Shown: positions 25,022 to 34,565, counted from the stretch's first letter. The stretch: 64,000 nt of DNA from Streptomyces sp. HNM0574 (GCF_012726235.1 NZ_JAASAH010000018.1:62001-126000); one strand, 5' to 3'. Notes: a model not told the origin generated them from the letters alone. Translations and numbers: made by a program.

Positions 25022-26833
25022 GTGCCTTCCTGGACGGACCATCTCCGCTTCGCATTCCAGCCCGTCGTCAACCTCGCGACCGGATCCGTGGCAGCGCTGG
25101 AGATCCTCGCCAGACCGGAGACCGGCAACGTCCTCGCCTCGGCCCGCCGCGCCCCCGGCCTCGACGGCGAGATCGCGGCCCTGGGCATCCTGGCCGCCGC
25201 CCGCCAGGAGACCCTGCTGCCGCTGCACGTCAACGTCTACGCCGCGACCCTCGCCGAGCTCGGCGACCTGACGGCCCTGCGCAAGGCCGTCCGGGAGGCG
25301 GGCCGCCGCCCGTGGGAGGTCACCGTCGACGTCGGGGCGCCGTTCACGCACGTCCCGCGCCGGGCGCTGCTGGCCGGGGTGCGGGCGCTGCGCGAGGACG
25401 GCTTCCGGATCAGCGCCGACGGCGTCGGCGACGGCGACCTGCCGCTCACCCTGCTCGCCGACCTCTCCCCCGACATCGTCAAGCTCGACGCCTCCCTCAC
25501 CGCGTCCCTCCCCACCTCCCCCGGGCCCGGCGCGGACGCACGCGTCCCGCAGGACGACGGGCCGCACCCGCACGGCGGGCAGGACGCATCCGAGGAGCAG
25601 TCCGGGAGCCCGGGCCACGAGGCGCGGCGGGCCGCCGTCGCGGCGATGCGGCGGCTGTGCGACGGCGTCGGGGCACTGCTGGCCGTCGAGGCGGTGGAGA
25701 CGGAGCGGCAGTGCGCCGCCGCCAGGGCGGCCGGGGCCCAGCTGGCGCAGGGCCACCTGTTCGCGCCGCCCGCGCGCCGGCCCACGACGGGTGTGCACTG
25801 GCCGACGGGTACCGGTCCCGCCGCGCCGCCGCAGGACCCGGCCGGCCCGCCGGTCTCCCAATTCCTCCAGCCCGCGGCCCTGTTGCCGGTGTCCGTCTCG
25901 GCCGAGGAGGTGCGCGCGCTGCTCACCGGCGCGCCCGAGGTCTCGGGCGTGGTGCTGGTCGACGCGGACGGCGCCCCGGTCCGCACCGTCGACCGGGCCC
26001 GCTTCCTGCTGTCCCTCTCCGGCCGGTACGGGCACGCCCTGCACGCGGACCGTCCCGCGATGCGTCTCGCCGACCCGCCCCGCACCGTCCGCACCGGCGC
26101 GACCGCCTGGGAGGCGCTGGACGTGGTCGCGGCCGACGAGCGGAGCCGCACCGGCGACGACGTCGCCGTGGTGGACGACGAGGGCCGGTGCGTGGGCGTC
26201 GTGCACCTCGCCGACATCGTGCGGGCGCTGGCCGAGTCCCGGGTGGAGGAGGCGGCCGGGCTGAACCCGCTGACCCGGCTGCCCGGTTCGGACTCCGTCA
26301 ACGCGGAGGTGCGGCAACGCATCGCGCAGGGCCGGGCGTTCGCGCTGAGCTGGCTGGACGTCGACGGCTTCAAGCAGGTCAACGACGGCGCCGGGTTCGC
26401 CGCCGGGGACGAGCTGATCCGTGCCGTCGGCAAGGCGCTGGCCACCGCGGCCGAGGGCGACGCCGAGTGCCGGGTGGGGCACATCGGCGGTGACGACTTC
26501 CTGCTGCTCGCCGGTCCCGAGGGGCCCGCCGCGCTGGCCGCGGCCGCGCTGGACACGCCCTGGTCGGCGGGCGGGATGCCGGTCACCATGTCGCTGGCCA
26601 CCGTGCACTGCGAGCCCGGCGGCGTCGAGGGGCCCGCGGACGCGGCGGCCTGCCTGGCCCCGCTGAAGAAGGCGGCGAAGGCGCTGTCCGGGTCGAGCTG
26701 GGTGCGCGGCAGGCCCGGCGAGAGCGGGTACGAGGTGCTGCGCGGGGAGGAGGGCCCCGACCAGGCACGGGTGCCGGGTCAGGCGGCGGGCGACCGGGAC
26801 GGTCCGGCTCGCCCGGTGCGCGCACAATCTTGA
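25022..26833 (+). CDS. EAL-CBS-GGDEF composite protein with degenerate c-di-GMP motifs
   Basis: 603 residues from GTG 25022. The N-terminal EAL domain (about 5-265) keeps EILAR (ExLxR), the Asn of LHVNVYA, VKLD, EAVET and QGHLF, but has VDVG where ELTE is expected and DGVGDG where DDFG-G is expected. A CBS pair (about 290-415) follows (VVLVDADGAPV, DVAVVDDEGRCVGVVHLADIV). The C-terminal GGDEF domain has DVDGFKQVND and GHIGGDDF, GGDDF instead of GGDEF. Loss of metal ligands suggests an inactive phosphodiesterase and a doubtful cyclase, so binding or sensing of c-di-GMP or nucleotides is likelier. There is no membrane segment. It stands alone after the IclR gene. Confidence 0.85.
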   Translation: MPSWTDHLRFAFQPVVNLATGSVAALEILARPETGNVLASARRAPGLDGEIAALGILAAARQETLLPLHVNVYAATLAELGDLTALRKAVREAGRRPWEVTVDVGAPFTHVPRRALLAGVRALREDGFRISADGVGDGDLPLTLLADLSPDIVKLDASLTASLPTSPGPGADARVPQDDGPHPHGGQDASEEQSGSPGHEARRAAVAAMRRLCDGVGALLAVEAVETERQCAAARAAGAQLAQGHLFAPPARRPTTGVHWPTGTGPAAPPQDPAGPPVSQFLQPAALLPVSVSAEEVRALLTGAPEVSGVVLVDADGAPVRTVDRARFLLSLSGRYGHALHADRPAMRLADPPRTVRTGATAWEALDVVAADERSRTGDDVAVVDDEGRCVGVVHLADIVRALAESRVEEAAGLNPLTRLPGSDSVNAEVRQRIAQGRAFALSWLDVDGFKQVNDGAGFAAGDELIRAVGKALATAAEGDAECRVGHIGGDDFLLLAGPEGPAALAAAALDTPWSAGGMPVTMSLATVHCEPGGVEGPADAAACLAPLKKAAKALSGSSWVRGRPGESGYEVLRGEEGPDQARVPGQAAGDRDGPARPVRAQS

Positions 26834-26858
26834 CGGTCCCTCACCTGCGATGAACACT
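26830..26858 (+). promoter_or_regulatory. Candidate glpF promoter
   Basis: TTGACG (26830-26835), a 17-base spacer, AACACT (26853-26858); the -35 overlaps the previous stop codon. This would leave a leader of about 160 bases before glpF. Confidence 0.35.
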
Positions 26859-26960
26859 GCCGTCACGCTCGTCACGGAAGCCGGGCGGAACGGGGCGATC
26901 GCGGGCACGGCAGACAGCCGGCGCGCCGGCCCGTTCCCGGCGCGGCTCCACGCGGTGGGC

Positions 26961-26978
26961 GTTCTCGGATACGCGAAC
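26961..26978. promoter_or_regulatory. Imperfect palindrome before glpF
   Basis: GTTCTCG-GATA-CGCGAAC has seven-base arms with one mismatch pair, 49 bases before the glpF ATG. It is a candidate site for a GylR-like (IclR family) glycerol regulator; the regulator gene is not in the window. Confidence 0.35.
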
Positions 26979-27027
26979 CCGCCAAGACGGCCGGCGCCTC
27001 GGCCCCGGCCGGGGATTAGGAGCCGGC

Positions 27028-27762
27028 ATGGACCAATTCTCCAATGGGGACATCTTCGCGGGTGAGGTGATCGGCACCGCGATCCTGATCCTCTTCGGCG
27101 CGGGCGTCTGCGCCGCCGTCAACCTCCGCTTCTCCAAGGCCCAGGCGTCCGGCTGGATCGTGATCGCCTTCGGCTGGGGGTTCGGCGTGCTCGCGGGCGC
27201 GTACACGTCCCTGCCGCTCTCGGGCGGCCACATCAACCCGGCGGTCACCGTCGGTCTCGCGGCCGACAGCGGCGAGTGGGGCAAGGTGCCGCTGTACATC
27301 GGCTCGCAGCTGCTCGGCGCGTTCATCGGCGCGGTGCTGACCTGGGTCGCCTACTACTCGCAGTTCGGCGCGAACGCCGACCCGGAGACCTCGCAGGGCA
27401 CGCTCGGGATCTTCTCCACCATCCCCGAGGTGCGCAATCCGGCCGCCAACCTCGCGACGGAGACCATCGCCACCTGCGCGCTGGTGCTGCCGATCCTCGC
27501 CTTCGGCGCGACGAAGGCGCTCGCCGAGACCGGCACCCAGGTGCTGATCGTCTCGCTGCTCGTCGTCGGCATCGGTCTGTCCCTCGGCGGTCCGACGGGG
27601 TACGCCATCAACCCGGCACGTGACCTCGCGCCACGGATCGCGCACAGCCTGATGCCCATCCCCAACAAGGGGACCTCGGACTGGGGTTACGCCTGGGTGC
27701 CCGTGGCGGGCCCGATCCTCGGGGCGCTGCTGGCGGCCGGGATCTACCAGCTGGCCTTCTGA
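27028..27762 (+). CDS. glpF: Glycerol uptake facilitator (aquaglyceroporin)
   Basis: 244 residues, six membrane helices and two half-helix loops. The pore signatures are [10 protein letters not shown] and [14 protein letters not shown]; Asp after the second NPAR is the mark of glycerol facilitators over water-only aquaporins. TAGGAG precedes the ATG. Glycerol enters by facilitated diffusion and is trapped by the kinase encoded 56 bases downstream on the same strand. The gylC-A-X-type glycerol-3-phosphate dehydrogenase gene that often follows is not present here. Confidence 0.93.
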   Translation: MDQFSNGDIFAGEVIGTAILILFGAGVCAAVNLRFSKAQASGWIVIAFGWGFGVLAGAYTSLPLSGGHINPAVTVGLAADSGEWGKVPLYIGSQLLGAFIGAVLTWVAYYSQFGANADPETSQGTLGIFSTIPEVRNPAANLATETIATCALVLPILAFGATKALAETGTQVLIVSLLVVGIGLSLGGPTGYAINPARDLAPRIAHSLMPIPNKGTSDWGYAWVPVAGPILGALLAAGIYQLAF

Positions 27763-27818
27763 GGCGGCCGGGCACGTTCCGCGTCCGCCGCATCCCGTCG
27801 AACAAGGGACCTTCCACC

Positions 27819-29354
27819 ATGACTTCCGGCACGACTTCCGGCACGACAGAGCGCTACGTCGCGGCGATCGACCAGGGCACCACCTCCAGCCGCTGCATCG
27901 TCTTCGACTCCGGCGGCGGCATCGTCGCCGTGGACCAGCGGGAGCACCGGCAGATCTTCCCCCGGCCCGGCTGGGTCGAGCACGACGCCACCGAGATCTG
28001 GGCCAAGGTGCAGGCGGTGGTCGCCGGGGCGCTCGCCAAGGCCCGGCTGCGCCCGGACCAGTTGAGCGCGCTGGGCATCACCAACCAGCGGGAGACGACG
28101 GTCCTGTGGGACCGGGCCACCGGCGAGCCGGTGCACCACGCGATCGTCTGGCAGGACACCCGCACCTCCGGGCTCTGCACCCGGCTGGGCGGCGACATCG
28201 GCCAGGACCGCTTCCGGGCCCGCACCGGGCTGCCGCTGGCGAGCTACTTCTCGGGGCCGAAGGCGATGTGGCTGCTGGAGAACGTGCCCGGGCTGCGGGC
28301 GCGCGCCGAGGCGGGCGAGATCGCGTTCGGCACCATGGACAGCTGGCTGATCTGGAACCTCACCGGCGGCCCCGAGGGCGGCGTGCACGTCACCGACGTG
28401 ACGAACGCGGGCCGCACGATGCTGATGAACCTGGAGACCCTCCAGTGGGACGAGTCGATCCTGGAGGCCATGGACCTGCCCGCGGCGATGCTCCCGGAGA
28501 TCAGGTCGTCCTCGGAGGTGTACGGGCGCACCGTCGGGCAGTTCGCCGGGGTTCCGGTGGCGTCCGCGCTCGGCGACCAGCAGGCGGCCGTCTTCGGCCA
28601 GACCTGCTTCGGCGTGGGTGACGCCAAGAACACCTACGGCACGGGCTCGTTCCTGCTGCTCAACACCGGCACCCGGCCGGTGCCCAGCACCAGCGGGCTG
28701 CTGACGACGATGGGGTACCAGCTGGGCGGGCAGGAGGCCGTGTACTGCCTGGAGGGCTCGATCGCGATCACCGGGGCGCTGGTGCAGTGGTTCCGGGACC
28801 AGCTCGGCATCATCGGCGACGCCGCGGAGATCGAGGAACTGGCGGGCAGCGTCGAGGACAACGGCGGCGCGTACATCGTGCCCGCCTTCTCCGGCCTGTT
28901 CGCGCCGTACTGGCGGGGCGACGCGCGGGGCGTGATCACCGGCCTCACCGGGTTCGTCACCAAGGCGCACCTGGCGCGCGCGGTGCTGGAGGCGACGAGC
29001 TGGCAGACCCGCGAGGTCGTGGACGCCATGTACCAGGACTCGGGGGTGCGGATCACCTCGCTCAAGGCGGACGGCGGGATGACGGCCAACAATCTGCTGA
29101 TGCAGCATCAGGCGGACGTGCTGGGCGTACCGGTGATCCGTCCGGTGATCTCCGAGACGACCTGTCTGGGCGCGGCGTACGCGGCGGGCCTGGCCACCGG
29201 TGTCTGGTCCGGCCTGGACGAACTCGCCGCGCACTGGAAGCGGGACGCCGAGTGGACCCCGCGGATGAGCGCCGAGCAGCGGGAGCGGGAGTACGCGCAG
29301 TGGCGCAAGGCCGTCGAGCGCAGCTTCGGCTGGGCGGACGACTCGGCGGGATAG
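27819..29354 (+). CDS. glpK: Glycerol kinase
   Basis: 511 residues, FGGY kinase family. The N-terminal [18 protein letters not shown] phosphate loop, [11 protein letters not shown], the [16 protein letters not shown] substrate segment, the [12 protein letters not shown] and the [20 protein letters not shown]-type ATP region are all canonical (the last is here split by Gly/Met). It phosphorylates glycerol to sn-glycerol-3-phosphate with ATP. It is the second gene of glpFK, and a strong hairpin follows the stop. Confidence 0.95.
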   Translation: MTSGTTSGTTERYVAAIDQGTTSSRCIVFDSGGGIVAVDQREHRQIFPRPGWVEHDATEIWAKVQAVVAGALAKARLRPDQLSALGITNQRETTVLWDRATGEPVHHAIVWQDTRTSGLCTRLGGDIGQDRFRARTGLPLASYFSGPKAMWLLENVPGLRARAEAGEIAFGTMDSWLIWNLTGGPEGGVHVTDVTNAGRTMLMNLETLQWDESILEAMDLPAAMLPEIRSSSEVYGRTVGQFAGVPVASALGDQQAAVFGQTCFGVGDAKNTYGTGSFLLLNTGTRPVPSTSGLLTTMGYQLGGQEAVYCLEGSIAITGALVQWFRDQLGIIGDAAEIEELAGSVEDNGGAYIVPAFSGLFAPYWRGDARGVITGLTGFVTKAHLARAVLEATSWQTREVVDAMYQDSGVRITSLKADGGMTANNLLMQHQADVLGVPVIRPVISETTCLGAAYAAGLATGVWSGLDELAAHWKRDAEWTPRMSAEQREREYAQWRKAVERSFGWADDSAG

Positions 29355-29367
29355 GGCCGGTCGCGCG

Positions 29368-29402
29368 GTTCCCCGCGCCCCCTTTTCCGGGGCGCGGGGA
29401 AC
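29368..29402. terminator. Bidirectional hairpin between glpK and cvnD
   Basis: A perfect 14-base stem, GTTCCCCGCGCCCC (29368-29381) with its complement at 29389-29402, around a seven-base loop containing TTTT. It lies between convergent stops. Stems of this GGTTCCCCGCGCC sequence type recur in Streptomyces intergenic regions. Confidence 0.75.
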
Positions 29403-29409
29403 TCGTGTG

Positions 29410-30030
29410 TCAGCCGCCGGCGGGGGCGGGGGCCGGGTGGGTTCCGCTGTAGCGCATGGCGTGCTCGACGACGGAGATGAGCACCTCCCGCACCGAGTCG
29501 CGCTCCCGCGCGTCGCACAGCAGCACCGGCGTCTCCTCGTCCAGGTCGAGCGCCTCCCGCACGGTCTCCACCGGGTAACGCTCGGCGTCGTCGAAGCAGT
29601 TGACGGCGACGGTGAACGGGATGCCCCGGCGCTCGAAGTAGTCCACCCCGGCGAAGCTGTCGGCCAGCCGCCGGGTGTCGGCCAGGACGACCGCGCCCAG
29701 CGCGCCCTGGGACAGCTCGTCCCACAGGAACCAGAAGCGGTCCTGCCCGGGGGTGCCGAACAGGTACAGCACCAGTCCGTCGCTGATGGTGATGCGGCCG
29801 AAGTCCATGGCGACCGTCGTCGTGGACTTCTGCTCCACGCCGTCGGTGTCGTCGACGGGGCGGCCCGCCTCGGTCAGCAACTCCTCGGTCCGCAGCGGCT
29901 TGATCTCGCTCACCGCGCCGACCAGGGTCGTCTTCCCGACGCCGAAGCCGCCCGCGACCAGGATCTTCAGCGTCACCGGTTCGGTGCGCGCGCTCTTTCG
30001 TGCCGCGCGCTTAGAGCGCCCGAAGGCCAT
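29410..30030 (-). CDS. cvnD: Conservon GTPase CvnD
   Basis: 206 residues. The G1 box AGGFGVGKTTLV, G3 FGTPGQDRFWFLWDE and an N(C)FD-type G4 (VNCFDD) mark the small Ras-like GTPase of the conservon. It is the last of four minus-strand genes (CvnA sensor, CvnB roadblock, CvnC DUF742, CvnD GTPase) that resemble a eukaryotic GPCR signalling complex at the membrane. Its start lies inside the cvnC reading frame (20-base overlap). Conservons influence development and secondary metabolism in Streptomyces; the signal for this copy is unknown. Confidence 0.93.
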   Translation of the reverse strand: MAFGRSKRAARKSARTEPVTLKILVAGGFGVGKTTLVGAVSEIKPLRTEELLTEAGRPVDDTDGVEQKSTTTVAMDFGRITISDGLVLYLFGTPGQDRFWFLWDELSQGALGAVVLADTRRLADSFAGVDYFERRGIPFTVAVNCFDDAERYPVETVREALDLDEETPVLLCDARERDSVREVLISVVEHAMRYSGTHPAPAPAGG

Positions 30031-30433
30031 TGATTACCTCTCTGAGGATGCTCTCGTCCGGCAGCTCGGCCGGGGGTACGGGGCGGCTGACGCGGACGAG
30101 TTCCGCGTCGATGAGGTCGCCGACGAGGACACGGACGACCCCGACCGGGAGGTCGAGGTCGGTGGCGAGTTCGGCCACGGACTGGGGGCTGCTGCGGCAC
30201 ATCAGCACGATGTCGACCTGCTCGGGGGCGAGGGTCGTGTCGTGCAGCAGCGCGTCGTCCCCGTCCGCTCCCGCGTCCGGGCCGCCGTCGTCCGGCGCCT
30301 CCGGGTCCTCGGCGATCACGAGAGCGATCAGGTCGAGCCGCTCCTCGTGGGCTCCGCTCCGGGTGCGGCCGCGCGTCATGGCGTACGGCCGCACCACAGG
30401 TCCTGCCGCGTCGTCGAACCAGCGGTCCGTCAT
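30011..30433 (-). CDS. cvnC: Conservon protein CvnC (DUF742)
   Basis: 140 residues. The DUF742 winged-helix-like core is VVRPYAMTRGRT, then LDLIALV..., CRSSPQSVAELATDLDLPVGVVRVLVGDLIDAELVRVSRP, ending ILREVINGLRAL. An acidic Asp/Gly insert (about 45-65) interrupts the usual compact fold. It is believed to be an adaptor between sensor and GTPase; here it is encoded 76 bases after cvnB and overlaps cvnD. Confidence 0.92.
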   Translation of the reverse strand: MTDRWFDDAAGPVVRPYAMTRGRTRSGAHEERLDLIALVIAEDPEAPDDGGPDAGADGDDALLHDTTLAPEQVDIVLMCRSSPQSVAELATDLDLPVGVVRVLVGDLIDAELVRVSRPVPPAELPDESILREVINGLRAL

Positions 30434-30509
30434 GCCTCGTCCTGTCAGCGTCCGGTCAGCGTCTTGTCGGGTCCCGCCGGTCTCCCGGCGGGGTGCCCCT
30501 CTCCACCTC

Positions 30510-30941
30510 TCACCTGCCGTCCGAGCTGCCGCGCGGGGCGGTGCTCAGGTGCGTACCGACCCGCTTGACCAGCAGCGTCATCTCGTAGGCCACGAGGCCC
30601 ACATCGGACTCGGCGTCGGCGAGGACGGCGAGGCAGCTGCCGTCACCGGCGGCGGTGACGAACAGGAAGGCGTCGTCGAGCTCGACGACGGTCTGCCGGA
30701 CGCTGCCCGCGTCGAAGTGCCGGCCGACGCCCTTGGCGAGGCTGTGGAACCCCGAGGCGACGGCGGCCAGGTGCTCGCTGTCCTCCCGGGTGAGGTCCCG
30801 CGAGACGCCACGGGGCAGTCCGTCGCCGGAGAGTACGAGGGCTTTGCGGATGCTGCCGACGCGCTCCACGAGGTCGTCGAGGAGCCAGTTCAGCTCCCCG
30901 GTGCCCGAGGTGTTCTGCGCTGCGGCCTGTGGTGCGGTCAT
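30510..30941 (-). CDS. cvnB: Conservon roadblock/LC7 protein CvnB
   Basis: 143 residues, one roadblock/LC7 domain: LNWLLDDLVERVGSIRKALVLSGDGL, HLAAVASGFHSLAKGVGRHF, and FLFVTAAGDGSCLAVLADAESDVGLVAYEMTLLVKRVG in sequence. By analogy with MglB it could act on the CvnD GTPase as a GAP or scaffold. Its ATG overlaps the cvnA stop as ATGA, so the two are translationally coupled. Confidence 0.93.
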   Translation of the reverse strand: MTAPQAAAQNTSGTGELNWLLDDLVERVGSIRKALVLSGDGLPRGVSRDLTREDSEHLAAVASGFHSLAKGVGRHFDAGSVRQTVVELDDAFLFVTAAGDGSCLAVLADAESDVGLVAYEMTLLVKRVGTHLSTAPRGSSDGR

Positions 30942-33787
30942 CGACCGTCCCCCTCCGGTGTCGTTCCTGGTGCTGTCTCCCCCCGCTGACGCCCGGGGCC
31001 GTTCCCCCGGGTGTCCCGCGCCGCGTCGCCCTCCGGGCCCGCGGCGCCGCCGGTGCCGGCCGAGCTCTCGCCGGTCTCGCTGTTCTTCGCGCGTCCGCGC
31101 TGCCAGCCGCGCTGGAGCGAGGCCATCCGGCTGCGGACCTCGTCCGCGTCCCGGTCCTCCAGCGCGGGCGCCGGCTCCGCCGCGCGCTCGCCCTTCCCGC
31201 CGCCGCTCTCCTGGCCGTCCTTGCGCAGCTGCGGCGCGAGGTTGGCCTGGCGGACGCGGCGCGGCAGGCCGCCGACGGTGGCGGCGGGCTGCTCCTCGCC
31301 GGCGCCCTCGCCCTGGGCCGCCGCGGGCCCGGTGTCCGTGGCGCGGGTGCGCCGGGGTTCCGGGCTCGGGTCCGAGGGGGCCTCGGTCCCGGCGCGGCGG
31401 GTGCGGTCCCGGGCGGCGTCGTCCTCGCGCTCGCCCCGCCGGTCGCCGCCGACGCGGCGGCCGTTGTCGGAGACGAGGACGGGCGTGTTCCGGCGGCGGC
31501 GCGGCAGCGGTGCCGGACGGCCGGACGACTCGTCGGGCTCGCCGCGTGCTTCGCCGCGTCCGTTCCCCGCCGCCGTGACCGGGGGTTCCGTGGACGGGGG
31601 CGAGGGGCGGGGGCCCGCGGGGCGGGAGCGTTCGGTCTCCTCGTCGGCCTGCTGGTGCTGTTCGGCCGCGGCCTTGCCGAAGAGGCCGCCGCCCGCGGGC
31701 GCGTCCAGCTCCGGGAGCGGCGACTCCAGTTCGACGGGGCCCTTCAGCGGGCGCGGCGAACCGCCGCGCTCCAGCGAGGGCTTCGGGTCGCGGCTCAGCG
31801 CGCCGAGGCCGCTGCGGCCCGGGGTCTCGGCGCCCGCGGGCGTGCCCGTCTCCTCCCCCGCGTCGAGCCCGGCGCGGCCGCCGTCGGCGCCGTCCTGCGT
31901 CTCGGTGAGCACGCTGCCGGGGATGAGGACGACGGCGGTGGTGCCGCCGTACGGCGAGGGCTGGAGGGAGACGCGGACGCCCTGCCGCTGCGCCAGCCGG
32001 GAGACGACGAACAGGCCGAGCCGGTCGGTGTCCGACAGTTCGAACTCGGGTGTCTCGGCGAGCCGGAGGTTCGCGTCGAGCAGCGCGTCGGCGGGCATGC
32101 CGAGGCCGCGGTCGTGGATCTCGACGGTGAACCCGTTGGCGACGCGCTCGCCGCGTACCTGCACGGCGGTGTGCGGCGGCGAGAACACCGTGGCGTTCTC
32201 CAGGAGTTCGGCGATCAGGTGAGTGAGGTCGGCGACGGCGGAGCCGTCCACGGCCAGCCGGGGCAGGCGCCGCACCTCGATCCGTTCGTAGTCCTCGACC
32301 TCGGAGACCGCGGCGCGGACGACGTCCATCAGCTGGACGGGCTTGCGCCACTGCCGCGAGGGCGCGGCGCCGGAGAGGATCACCAGGCCCTCGGCGTGCC
32401 GCCGCATGCGGGTGGTGAGGTGGTCGAGGCGGAAGAGGTCGGCGAGCTCGTCGGCGTCCTCGGTGCGGCGCTCCATGGTGTCCAGCAGGGTGAGCTGACG
32501 GTGCAGCAGCACCTGGTTGCGGCGGGCGAGGTTGACGAACACCTCGGACACTCCGCGCCGCATGTCCGCCTGTTTGACGGCCGCTTCGACGGCGGCGCGC
32601 TGGAGGGTGTTGAGCGCCTGCCCGACCTGGCCCATCTCGTCCGGCGGGTACTCCAGCCTGGGCGCCTCGGTCTCGACGTCGACCTCGTCGCCGGCGGCGA
32701 GGCGGCGCATCACGCTGGGCAGCCGCACGCCGGCCGACTCGTTGGCCTCCTTGCGGACGGCGTTGAGGTCGCGGACGAGTTCCCGGCCGACGCGGAAGGA
32801 GATGACGATCGAGCCGACGACGGCGGCGAAGCCGAGCACGCCGATCAGTCCGGCCTGGGTGAGGACCTTGGTGGCCTCCGGCTCGACGCGGCGCTGGTAG
32901 CGGCCGCCCGCCTCGTAGCCGAGCCGCTCCAGCGTGGTCAGCACCGTGGAGGTGGCCTTCTCCCAGCGTTCGCCGCTGACGACGGAGGCGCCGCCGGCGC
33001 CCGCGCCGACGATGGTGTCCTCGTACGCGCGCAGGGTGCGTCCGTCGGTGCTGTTCCAGAACTTCTCGAAGATCTCCCGCTCTTCGGCGGGCAGCGACTG
33101 GAGGTTGATCTCGTAGGTGAGGTTGCGCTCGGCGACGCGGTCGGAGAACGCGCGCCGGTCGCCCTTGGTCATCTGCCCGGAGGCGATGGCGGCTGCCATC
33201 AGCGCGTCCTCGCGGGAGAGGTACTCGCGGGCGCGGGTGAGGCCCACAAGTGCCCGGCCCTGGGTCTCCAGTTCGACGTTCTTGAGGCCGTTGAGCGTGG
33301 TGAGGAAGGAGTAGCAGGGGTCGACGAGGGCGTTGTACGCCTGGAAGGCGCCGCCGCGGGTGATGGTGTTGTCCTCGACCTGGGAGCGGATCTTGTCCAG
33401 GCCCTCCAGGGCGTCGGTCATCTCGTCGAGGCGGCGGCGCGAGTCGGCGGTGAGGTCCGAACGCAGGCCGCTGTCCCGGGCGTTGCTGCGGAGGGTGAAG
33501 ACCTCCTGGTCGGTGTCGCGCTGGAGTTTGCGCAGCCGCGTCAGGGCGTCCGAGCGGCGCGGGTCGGCCAGGTAGACCAGGATCTGGCGGCGCTCGTTCT
33601 GGATGGCTTGTGCGGTGTTCTCGGCGGGGGTGCCGACCTTGTCGACGGTGCCCGAGACGCTCAGCAGGTGACCGGCCTCCTGGCCCGTGAGATAGCTGGC
33701 GAAACCCCAGATGGTGGTGAGGGAAACCAGCGGCACGAGCAGCAGCACCACGATCTTCCGACGGATCGACTTCCCTCGAAAGCGCAT
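30938..33787 (-). CDS. cvnA: Conservon membrane sensor kinase CvnA
   Basis: 949 residues. An N-terminal helix (IVVLLLVPLVSLTTIWGFA), a large extracytoplasmic nitrate-sensor-like helical domain (about 40-310), a second helix (IGVLGFAAVVGSIVISF), a HAMP domain, an atypical dimerisation/phospho-acceptor region FRLDHLTTRMRRHAEG, and HATPase with N box ELLENATVFSPP and DRGLGMP. About 320 disordered, charged residues form the C-terminus. It is first in the cvnABCD operon. A degenerate HisKA makes true kinase activity uncertain; signalling through the partner GTPase is the known conservon model. Confidence 0.92.
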   Translation of the reverse strand: MRFRGKSIRRKIVVLLLVPLVSLTTIWGFASYLTGQEAGHLLSVSGTVDKVGTPAENTAQAIQNERRQILVYLADPRRSDALTRLRKLQRDTDQEVFTLRSNARDSGLRSDLTADSRRRLDEMTDALEGLDKIRSQVEDNTITRGGAFQAYNALVDPCYSFLTTLNGLKNVELETQGRALVGLTRAREYLSREDALMAAAIASGQMTKGDRRAFSDRVAERNLTYEINLQSLPAEEREIFEKFWNSTDGRTLRAYEDTIVGAGAGGASVVSGERWEKATSTVLTTLERLGYEAGGRYQRRVEPEATKVLTQAGLIGVLGFAAVVGSIVISFRVGRELVRDLNAVRKEANESAGVRLPSVMRRLAAGDEVDVETEAPRLEYPPDEMGQVGQALNTLQRAAVEAAVKQADMRRGVSEVFVNLARRNQVLLHRQLTLLDTMERRTEDADELADLFRLDHLTTRMRRHAEGLVILSGAAPSRQWRKPVQLMDVVRAAVSEVEDYERIEVRRLPRLAVDGSAVADLTHLIAELLENATVFSPPHTAVQVRGERVANGFTVEIHDRGLGMPADALLDANLRLAETPEFELSDTDRLGLFVVSRLAQRQGVRVSLQPSPYGGTTAVVLIPGSVLTETQDGADGGRAGLDAGEETGTPAGAETPGRSGLGALSRDPKPSLERGGSPRPLKGPVELESPLPELDAPAGGGLFGKAAAEQHQQADEETERSRPAGPRPSPPSTEPPVTAAGNGRGEARGEPDESSGRPAPLPRRRRNTPVLVSDNGRRVGGDRRGEREDDAARDRTRRAGTEAPSDPSPEPRRTRATDTGPAAAQGEGAGEEQPAATVGGLPRRVRQANLAPQLRKDGQESGGGKGERAAEPAPALEDRDADEVRSRMASLQRGWQRGRAKNSETGESSAGTGGAAGPEGDAARDTRGNGPGRQRGETAPGTTPEGDGR

Positions 33788-34022
33788 GGCCTCCCCTACG
33801 TAATTCCCTCCGTACGAGGGCGTGTTCCGACAGCAAACGGCGTGAGCTTACTACTGGCGGACCACCGGCTCGTAAGAATGGCCGAGCCGGGCAACCGGCG
33901 CACCAGGGTGCCTCATCCTGGGTTGTCCGTCGATGCCCTACACGTGCCCCGAGATTGTGGTGCAGCCCACCCGCGTGGAACCGTGTGCGCAGGGAACGCC
34001 GTGCAGGGGGAGTGAAGAAGTC

Positions 34023-34565
34023 ATGTACGCGAAGCCGCGGTTGCCTGATCCGGTGCGCAGAGCGGCCGTCCGCGCCGTCGTGATCGTCGCGCTGACGCTG
34101 GTCCAGCTGATGGCGGCGGTGCTGTGCTCGCTCGCCGGGGTGTGGCTGGCCTTCCCCATGGGGCTGTTGACGGTGGCCGGCACGATCGCCGCCACCTGGG
34201 GCGTGCTGGACGTGTGGGTCACCCGGCAGGTGTGGGTGCAGCGGCACGGGGTGCTCTCGGAGCCCAGCAGCGTGGCCCGGGACCGCGCGTGGGCCCGGGC
34301 CAGGGCGCGCGGCGCGGAGCCCGGGGCCGGTCCGTCCGCCGCGGGCCCGTCCGCTGCGCCCGCGACGGCTCCGCGGCGGTCGCCGCCGCAGGGCCGTCAC
34401 ACGTCCGTCACATCCCGGGAGCCGGTGCGGGAGACGCCGGAGCGTCCGGCTCCGCTTCCGGGGTCTCCGGTGCCGCTGCGGCAGCCGCTTCCCCGGGCTC
34501 GGCGGGAGCCCGGTGCTCCTCGGCCGGACGGTCCTCGGGGCGGCGGAACATCCGGGTCGCCGTGA
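34023..34565 (+). CDS. Two-helix membrane protein with a basic, disordered C-terminus
   Basis: 180 residues from ATG 34023. Two membrane helices (VRAVVIVALTLVQLMAAVLCSLAGVWL and FPMGLLTVAGTIAATWGVLDVWV) are followed by about 100 residues rich in Arg, Pro and Ala. The last 158 bases run antisense into the 3' end of the SMC-like gene, so the tail is read from DNA that codes on both strands. I do not recognise the family. The gene is divergent from cvnA; a functional link to either neighbour is not shown. Confidence 0.65.
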   Translation: MYAKPRLPDPVRRAAVRAVVIVALTLVQLMAAVLCSLAGVWLAFPMGLLTVAGTIAATWGVLDVWVTRQVWVQRHGVLSEPSSVARDRAWARARARGAEPGAGPSAAGPSAAPATAPRRSPPQGRHTSVTSREPVRETPERPAPLPGSPVPLRQPLPRARREPGAPRPDGPRGGGTSGSP

